From positions 1 through 7,007 of the forward strand of contig JAFACJ010001034.1 of assembly GCA_023425615.1 (NCBI GenBank): a stretch of DNA of 7,007 nt, written 5' to 3'. Below the pieces are notes generated by a model. The model saw only the letters and a program-made list of their open reading frames with translations, ran no database searches and was not told the origin of the DNA. This document shows, piece after piece, positions 1 to 4,292 of this stretch. The position numbers and the translations under genes are program-made. The number at the start of each line of letters is the position of its first letter. Within the stretch, counting starts at the first letter, position 1. This DNA is from Actinomycetes bacterium. GTDB taxonomy: Bacteria > Actinomycetota > Actinomycetes > Streptosporangiales > Streptosporangiaceae.

Positions 1-1
1 C

Positions 2-16
2 TACGTCGCCCAGTGA
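2..16 (+). CDS. 3' tail of an upstream gene (four codons and stop)
   Basis: Reading from base 2, the codons TAC GTC GCC CAG TGA give Y-V-A-Q-stop, and all four sense codons end in G or C as expected for a real gene in this genome. A strong terminator-like hairpin begins 25 nt after the stop, where the end of a transcription unit would be expected. Nothing can be said about the product. The frame is inferred from only five codons, so this call is tentative. Confidence 0.4.
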   Translation, partial: YVAQ

Positions 17-40
17 CCCTGAGGGTGCCGCCGGGGCCGT

Positions 41-73
41 GAAGCCTTCGTTCGCCGGTTGAACGGGGGCTTT
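41..73 (+). terminator. Intrinsic-type terminator hairpin after the upstream gene
   Basis: Bases 41-53 pair with 61-73 in a continuous 13-bp stem (AAGCC...CGTTC against GAACG...GGCTT) with three G-U wobbles and no mismatch. The loop is 7 nt (54-60). Only a short TTT run closes the right arm and no real U-tract follows, which is common for high-GC actinobacterial terminators. It lies between the apparent stop at 14-16 and the Nudix gene, so it probably ends the upstream transcript. Confidence 0.7.
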
Positions 74-87
74 CGATCGAGGACGAT
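59..87 (+). promoter_or_regulatory. Possible promoter of the Nudix gene
   Basis: TTGAAC (59-64) and GACGAT (82-87) are 17 nt apart and resemble -35 and -10 boxes, with a predicted start near base 94 and a leader of about 20 nt carrying the ribosome binding site. The -10 is weak because its first T is missing. The -35 overlaps the right arm of the terminator hairpin. If the upstream terminator leaks, read-through could also supply this gene. Confidence 0.3.
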
Positions 88-113
88 GGGCCGGTCGCAT
101 GGAGGAAGGGGAG

Positions 114-572
114 ATGATGGCCGATTCCCGGCCCGCCGTCCGGATCATCTGCGTCGATGAGGCAGGGCGGATGCTGCTCCTGCACTGGTACGACACCGTG
201 AGCGGGCGCCGTTACTGGGAACCGCCCGGGGGTGGTCTCGAACCCGGGGAGACGCCGCTGGAGGCGGCGTGCCGCGAGCTGACCGAGGAGACCGGCCTCG
301 ACTCCTCCCGCGTCTCGGACGTGTCCGTGCCGGTCCACCGCGAGTACGACTGGCTCGGCGTCCACTACTCCAAGGTCGAGCCGTTCTACCTGGCGCGCTT
401 CCCCGGCGACCGTCCCGCCTCCGCGCCCACCGCGTTCACACCCGAGGAGCACGGGACGTACCTGGGCTGCGGCTGGTACCTGCCGGAGGAGTTCGCCGGC
501 CTCGCCGACCCCGTCGATCCGCCGACCCTCGCCGCCGACATCGACCGTCTGCTGGGTCTGCTCCCCGGCTGA
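114..572 (+). CDS. Nudix hydrolase
   Basis: This 152-residue protein is a small cytosolic Nudix hydrolase, a family that cleaves nucleoside diphosphates linked to another moiety using divalent metal. A canonical Nudix box (GX5EX7REUXEEXGU) occupies residues 40-62, and every consensus position is kept, including the metal-binding RELTEE (54-59). The length is normal for a single-domain member. The flanking beta strands (RIICVD, MLLLHWY, YWEPPGG) fit the fold, but nothing fixes the substrate; ADP-ribose, NDP-sugar or oxidised nucleotides are all possible. I chose ATG 114 because GGAGG (101-105) lies 8 nt upstream. ATG 117 is also possible. An ATG at 99 is in frame but overlaps this ribosome binding site and has none of its own. 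The gene converges with the kinase gene, leaving 30 nt between them. Confidence 0.9.
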   Translation: MMADSRPAVRIICVDEAGRMLLLHWYDTVSGRRYWEPPGGGLEPGETPLEAACRELTEETGLDSSRVSDVSVPVHREYDWLGVHYSKVEPFYLARFPGDRPASAPTAFTPEEHGTYLGCGWYLPEEFAGLADPVDPPTLAADIDRLLGLLPG

Positions 573-576
573 GACG

Positions 577-620
577 CGCGCCGTTCGCCTCCCGGAGCCG
601 GGTCAGAGGCGGACGGCGCG
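577..620. terminator. Bidirectional terminator shared by convergent genes
   Basis: Bases 577-591 pair with 606-620 in an uninterrupted 15-bp stem (14 Watson-Crick pairs and one G-U). The 14-nt loop holds the kinase stop codon (603-605) and a smaller CCGG/CCGG pairing. The right arm is the last five sense codons of the kinase gene; the left arm lies just past the Nudix stop. Neither side has a T-tract. Its position between two converging genes makes a two-way transcription stop the natural reading. Confidence 0.65.
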
Positions 621-2324
621 GAGCGCGGAGAGGAACGCGTCGGCGTCCCGATGGCGGCGGGAGAGGTCGCGGCGCAGGGAGCCCTGGATCGCCGACATCA
701 GGCCACGCGGGACGCCAGGGATGTCGGGGATGGGCAGGTCGCGGGCCTGGAAGTGGTGGGCCATCAGCGCGTAGCCCGACAGCCTCTTGGCCGGGTGGCG
801 CGGCGGGTTGCCCGACAGGAGGGCGTACAGGCTCGCGCCGAGGGAGTACACGTCGCCGGTCTCGGTGGGGCTGTAGTCCTCATCGAAGAGCTCCGGCGGG
901 GCGTAGGCGGGAGTCGCGGCTTTGACGGTCGCCGACATGTTGCCGTCCGGGTCGACCACCTTGGCGATGCCGAAGTCGGCCAGCGCGACCGGTTCGAACC
1001 TCGTCACCAGGAGGTTGTCGGGCTTCAGGTCGCGGTGCAGGATCCCCTCGCGATGTGCGGCGGCCAGCGCGTCGGCGGCCTTGACGCCGATCCGCAGCAC
1101 CTCGTCGGGCGGCAGCGTGCCCCGGGACAGCCGGTCGGCGAGGGAGCCGCCGGGGCAGTACTCCATCACCAGGTAGGGACGGCCGTCCGGCAGTTCCCCC
1201 CGGTCGTAGATGGTGATGACGTTCGGATGGCCCGACAGCCGCAGCACGGCGTCCACCTCCCGCTCGAAACGCCGCTGCCCTTCGCCTCTCAGCCGCTCGT
1301 GCAGCACCTTGACGGCCACCGGACGCTTCAGCGACCGCTGCGTGGCCCGGTACACCGTCGCGAAACCGCCGTGGCCGAGCGGTTCCATGACGTCGAACCC
1401 GGAGATCTCGAAGTCCGGAGGCGGGAACCCGCGGAGCGTGGGCGCCGGCACGGGCTTCCGCGCGGGTTCCGGTGCCGGCGGAGGCATCGGCGAAATGTCG
1501 AGGAACGGACGCTGCGGCTCGCTCCTCGACGGGTCGGAGCGGAGTACCCGCCGCTTGACGTCCTCGTCGACCACCGCCCCCGCCGCGACCGGCGGTGACG
1601 GGCGAAAGTCCCTCTTGCCCGCCACGACGTCCGCGACGATGCAGGTGATGTTCAGGGCGATGCCGTGCGCTCCGGCACGCCGGATCAGATCATCCGCCTT
1701 CTGCTCCCGGGACAAGCGGGAGTCGGAGAGGACGTCGAAGATCTCCTGCGGGCCGACGGGCCGGGTCAGCCCTTTCGTGCACAGCAGGTAGACGTCTCCG
1801 GGCAAAGCCTCTCGCGGAGCCTGGTCCGGTTCCCGGTCCGGCCCGCCGTCCAGGGATTTGAACAGCTGGTCCGCCAGGTGGGAGGACTCCCGCCTATCGC
1901 CACCGTCGGCCAGCAGTTGGGCCATGGTGTGGTCCGAGGTGATCTGGAACAGCACATTATCCCGCAGCAGGTAGGCGCGGGTGTCCCCGATGTGGGCGAT
2001 GGCGAACCTGGCGGTCCCGTTCCAGAGCAGCGCGGTGAGAGAGGTTTCGGCCTTCTCCGTCGGCGACGGCCGGAGTTCGCCGATCCCCGCGTTCGCCTCC
2101 GCCACCGCGCGGGTGAGCGTGCCCTGCAATTCGGTGTCCGGAACCGGGACGTCGAAGCGCCGCAGCGTCGAGATCGCGATGGCGCTGGCGGCGGCGCCCG
2201 CGGAATTGTCCGCACCGTCGGCGATCGCCAGCAGGAAGGAGCCGGCATAACCGGAGTCCGCGTTCACAGACCACCAGTCGCCGCCCTCGTCCGACGCGAT
2301 CGCGTAGCGCAAACCGACGAGCAC
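603..2324 (-). CDS. PP2C-like (probable pseudophosphatase) / Ser-Thr protein kinase fusion
   Basis: The 573-residue product has an N-terminal PP2C-like domain (about 1-235), a Pro-rich linker (about 240-303) and a Hanks-type kinase domain (about 307-573). The kinase looks complete: glycine loop GHGGFATVY (317-325), VAVK with Lys339, Glu356 for the salt bridge, HRDLKPDN (430-437), DFG (450-452), APPE (475-478) and DVYSLG (491-496). Ser464 and Thr466 sit where related kinases autophosphorylate. The PP2C half keeps the Asp of its DG motif (Asp36) and GDTR (113-116), but has Trp18, Ala22, Lys184 and Leu224 where active enzymes carry Arg, Glu, Asp and Asp. Loss of dephosphorylation activity is therefore likely. 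No membrane segment or extracellular sensor domain is seen, so it should be cytosolic. The start is GTG 2324 with GGAGG (2329-2333) 4 nt upstream. It lies 70 nt downstream of the SDR gene, so co-transcription is possible. Substrates are unknown. Confidence 0.9.
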   Translation of the reverse strand: MLVGLRYAIASDEGGDWWSVNADSGYAGSFLLAIADGADNSAGAAASAIAISTLRRFDVPVPDTELQGTLTRAVAEANAGIGELRPSPTEKAETSLTALLWNGTARFAIAHIGDTRAYLLRDNVLFQITSDHTMAQLLADGGDRRESSHLADQLFKSLDGGPDREPDQAPREALPGDVYLLCTKGLTRPVGPQEIFDVLSDSRLSREQKADDLIRRAGAHGIALNITCIVADVVAGKRDFRPSPPVAAGAVVDEDVKRRVLRSDPSRSEPQRPFLDISPMPPPAPEPARKPVPAPTLRGFPPPDFEISGFDVMEPLGHGGFATVYRATQRSLKRPVAVKVLHERLRGEGQRRFEREVDAVLRLSGHPNVITIYDRGELPDGRPYLVMEYCPGGSLADRLSRGTLPPDEVLRIGVKAADALAAAHREGILHRDLKPDNLLVTRFEPVALADFGIAKVVDPDGNMSATVKAATPAYAPPELFDEDYSPTETGDVYSLGASLYALLSGNPPRHPAKRLSGYALMAHHFQARDLPIPDIPGVPRGLMSAIQGSLRRDLSRRHRDADAFLSALRAVRL

Positions 2325-2328
2325 TCGA

Positions 2329-2366
2329 CCTCCAAAGCGGGACGTCCGCCCAAACTACCCTTTGGA
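2329..2366 (-). promoter_or_regulatory. Inverted repeat overlapping the kinase ribosome binding site
   Basis: On the minus strand TCCAAAG (2360-2366) can pair with CTTTGGA (2331-2337), whose GGA is part of the GGAGG ribosome binding site. Inside the loop is a palindrome GGACGTCC (2340-2347) and a second TTTGG that could pair with the same CCAAA. In a transcript coming from the SDR gene, this stem would partly cover the ribosome binding site. A -10-like TAGTTT (2352-2357) lies in the same stretch but has no good -35. If it is used, the outer arm would not be transcribed. The function is inferred from base pairing only. Confidence 0.3.
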
Positions 2367-2394
2367 CCGCTCGGGAAGAGAAGTGGTTCGCCCT

Positions 2395-3255
2395 TCAGTC
2401 CTTCTTCTCGTGGGGCAGGTGCTCCAAGAGGTGAGGCGGCGCGTAGTTGGCCCAGCCGTGGCCCGGCCAGTTGAACCAGCCGGAGGAGGCGCTGGTGCCG
2501 CCGTCGGGGTGGAGGGTGGTGCCGGTGATGTACGACGACAGGGCCGAGGCGAGGAAGACCACGCAGTTCGACACGTCGGTGAGCCGACCGGGACGGCCCA
2601 TGGGGATGGCGATGCCCGCGCCCGTCGGGGAGTCCATGGGGGCGTGCCCGTCACCGAACTTCCGCAGGTTGGGGGTGGGGATGTAGTCGGGGGCGATGTT
2701 GTTGATGCGGATGCCGTCGGGTGCCAGTTCCACGGCGAGGGTGCGGGCGAACTGCTCGACCGCCGCCTTCGCCGCCGAGTAGACGGCGTATCCGGGGGCG
2801 GCCCGATGCGCCTCGATGGTCGTGAGGTTGACGATGCTGCCGCCGCGGCCGCCCGCCTTCATGCGCGGGATCGCCAGGGAGCACGCCTGGAACACGTGGA
2901 GGAGGTTCATGCGCAGGAGCGCGTTCCAGCCGTTCGGTGTGGTGTCGGCGAAGGGCGCTCGGAAGGTGCCTCCGACGACGTTGACGAGGATGTCCAGGCG
3001 TCCCCACCGTTCGTCCGCGGCGGTGAACAGTTCCGTCAGGGCCGCCGGGTCGCGGGCGTCTCCGTGCTGGACGATCGCGTCCTCACCGAGGGCGCGGCGG
3101 ATCTCGCCCACGGCTTCCTCGTCGATGTCGAGCACCGCCAGGCGGACGCCGTTGGCGGCCAGGTCGAGCGCCGCCGCTGCGCCGAGGCCGCCCGCTCCGC
3201 CGGTGACCACCGCGACGGAGTCTTCCAGGCCGGCGCGTTCCTCGAACCATCCCAT
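2395..3255 (-). CDS. Short-chain dehydrogenase/reductase (SDR)
   Basis: This 286-residue enzyme is a classical-type SDR: an NAD(P)-dependent oxidoreductase with a Rossmann fold, acting on an unidentified alcohol or ketone. Visible motifs are TGGAGGLG (18-25) for the dinucleotide, Asp43 after the second strand (which favours NAD over NADP), Asp66, the active-site Asn117, and YSAAK (Tyr159, Lys163). The usual catalytic Ser is replaced by Thr146 (NLTT), and the NNAG motif reads NVVG (92-95). A Trp/Pro-rich C-terminal tail of about 30 residues (255-286) extends past the normal end of the fold. The ATG at 3255 has GGAGG (3261-3265) 5 nt upstream. The frame stays open further upstream, but only as a shadow of the LLM gene. 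The 20-nt gap to the LLM oxidoreductase indicates an operon and a shared pathway, perhaps lipid, steroid or natural-product redox chemistry. Confidence 0.9.
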   Translation of the reverse strand: MGWFEERAGLEDSVAVVTGGAGGLGAAAALDLAANGVRLAVLDIDEEAVGEIRRALGEDAIVQHGDARDPAALTELFTAADERWGRLDILVNVVGGTFRAPFADTTPNGWNALLRMNLLHVFQACSLAIPRMKAGGRGGSIVNLTTIEAHRAAPGYAVYSAAKAAVEQFARTLAVELAPDGIRINNIAPDYIPTPNLRKFGDGHAPMDSPTGAGIAIPMGRPGRLTDVSNCVVFLASALSSYITGTTLHPDGGTSASSGWFNWPGHGWANYAPPHLLEHLPHEKKD

Positions 3256-3275
3256 GGTCGCCTCCCCCGTGGCCG

Positions 3276-4184
3276 TCAGGACAGGTAGGTCGATCCGAAC
3301 GCCTCGATGAACTCCATCGTGGCGGACGGCTCGCTGGTGCGGCTCGACACCGTCACCCAGGTGACGCCGGCCTTCTCCAGTTCGGCGAAGGACTCGCGGT
3401 GCCGGTCGGCTTCGGCGGCCGGGGAGCCGATCCCGGCGTCCTGGTAGGAGTAGATGACGTCGATCTGCTCGGAGCGCCCGGCCTCGGCGGCGGCCCTCCG
3501 CACTTCGGCGACGGCCTCGGCGAGTTCGGCGACCGTGCCGAGCGTGGGGGTGCGGGCGGTGGTGCTGAGGCCCGCCCCGCCGGTCATCGGCATCCAGCCC
3601 TGCGCCCGCTGGGCGACGCGGCGGCGGCTCAGCTTGGAGTTGCCGCCGATCCAGATCGGGACGGGGTCCTGGACGGGGCGGGGCCTGGCGATGACGTCGC
3701 GGGCGCTGAAGTGCCGGCCCCGGTAGCTGAAGGGCTCGCCGCTCCAGTGCAGCGGCAGCACGTCCAGCGCCTCGTCGAACAGGGCGTTGCGTTCCTCGAT
3801 GTCGACGCCGAGCGCGTGGTACTCGCTCTTCTGGTAGCCCACGCCGAGGCCGAGGGTGAAGCGCCCGCCGGAGAGCTTGTCCAGTGTCGCGGCGGCCTTG
3901 GCCAGCAGGAAAGGGTTGCGGTAGGGGGCGACCGACAGGTACGTCAGCAGCCGCAGCCGTGTCGTCGCCGCGGCGGCGTAGGCGAGGGCGACGAACGGGT
4001 CGAGTGTCTGGTGCCCGCCGGAGGCCAGCCACCGCGCGCCCGGCACCGGGTGCTCGCTGAGCGACAGCCCGTCGAAGCCGTGCCGCTCCAGGGCCGCGGC
4101 CACTTCGTGCAGCGGGCCGGCGTCCAGGACGTCGCCTTCGAGTCCGCCCGGCTCGGGGTAATGGAAGTTGAACCGCATCGCCAC
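3276..4184 (-). CDS. LLM-class flavin/F420-dependent oxidoreductase
   Basis: This 302-residue protein belongs to the luciferase-like monooxygenase superfamily (TIM-barrel enzymes using FMN or coenzyme F420). Its closest look is the actinobacterial Rv2161c-type putative F420-dependent group. Supporting stretches are RNPFLLAKAAATLDKLSGGR (89-108), then the glycine-rich LGLGVGYQKSEYHALGV (111-127) and PIWIGGNS (176-183). These correspond to the conserved core and the phosphate-binding end of the barrel. The length is normal. The substrate is unknown, and the F420 assignment rests on family resemblance. Start: GTG 4184 has no ribosome binding site, but a promoter is placed so that transcription begins on that G; ATG 4178, two codons in, is the alternative. 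It is the first gene of a two-gene unit with the SDR. Confidence 0.88.
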   Translation of the reverse strand: MAMRFNFHYPEPGGLEGDVLDAGPLHEVAAALERHGFDGLSLSEHPVPGARWLASGGHQTLDPFVALAYAAAATTRLRLLTYLSVAPYRNPFLLAKAAATLDKLSGGRFTLGLGVGYQKSEYHALGVDIEERNALFDEALDVLPLHWSGEPFSYRGRHFSARDVIARPRPVQDPVPIWIGGNSKLSRRRVAQRAQGWMPMTGGAGLSTTARTPTLGTVAELAEAVAEVRRAAAEAGRSEQIDVIYSYQDAGIGSPAAEADRHRESFAELEKAGVTWVTVSSRTSEPSATMEFIEAFGSTYLS

Positions 4185-4190
4185 TCTGGC

Positions 4191-4218
4191 AGCCTACCCG
4201 GCGCCGCGCCGTTTACAA
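4191..4218 (-). promoter_or_regulatory. Promoter of the LLM-SDR operon giving a leaderless message
   Basis: On the minus strand TTGTAA (4213-4218) and TAGGCT (4191-4196) are separated by 16 nt and match actinobacterial housekeeping-type boxes. Exactly six bases (4185-4190) separate the -10 from GTG 4184, so the predicted first transcribed base is the G of the start codon. This would explain the absence of a Shine-Dalgarno sequence. Leaderless genes are frequent in actinobacteria. The promoter call is from pattern only. Confidence 0.55.
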
Positions 4219-4234
4219 GAGGATCGATCTCTCT
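4218..4234. promoter_or_regulatory. Candidate operator: AGAG-GATCGATC-T-CTCT palindrome
   Basis: A perfect 8-bp palindrome GATCGATC (4222-4229) is flanked by AGAG and CTCT arms (with one extra T), giving a 17-bp dyad. Its centre is about 41.5 bases upstream of the predicted LLM start, touching the -35. This is the usual place for an activator that contacts RNA polymerase, or a repressor. No regulator is identified. Confidence 0.35.
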
Positions 4235-4239
4235 ATTTA

Positions 4240-4252
4240 AGAATGCCATTCT
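4240..4252. promoter_or_regulatory. Candidate operator: AGAATG-C-CATTCT dyad
   Basis: This is a perfect 6-1-6 inverted repeat in an AT-rich patch of otherwise GC-rich DNA. With two mismatches it extends to a 10-1-10 dyad (4236-4256). Its centre is at about -62 from the predicted LLM start and 20.5 bp from the neighbouring palindrome. The AAT-centred odd-spaced dyad loosely resembles Fur/Zur-family sites, but the match is too weak to name a regulator. Confidence 0.35.
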
Positions 4253-4271
4253 CATACGGGCGCGCGGGGCG

Positions 4272-4288
4272 CCGCCGCGGCACGGCGG
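4272..4288 (-). terminator. Weak hairpin after the GAP1-like gene
   Basis: CCGCCG (4272-4277) and CGGCGG (4283-4288) form a 6-bp GC stem with a 5-nt loop beginning 4 nt past the stop of the large gene. There is no T-tract. It could reduce read-through into the LLM-SDR operon, but short GC hairpins arise easily by chance in such DNA. Confidence 0.3.
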
Positions 4289-4292
4289 ACGG

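Noticed and set aside
99..113. ATG 99 as start of the Nudix gene
   Set aside because: It would translate the GGAGG ribosome binding site itself (giving M-E-E-G-E) and has no site of its own; ATG 114 is correctly spaced.
651..1598. 315-codon open frame on the + strand
   Set aside because: It is antisense to the kinase domain, whose motifs on the minus strand are unmistakable; no domain is visible in this one.
3256..4032. N-terminal extension of the SDR frame
   Set aside because: The frame is open upstream of ATG 3255, but that part is Arg/Pro-rich nonsense overlapping the LLM gene, while ATG 3255 has an ideal ribosome binding site and starts directly before the Rossmann fold.
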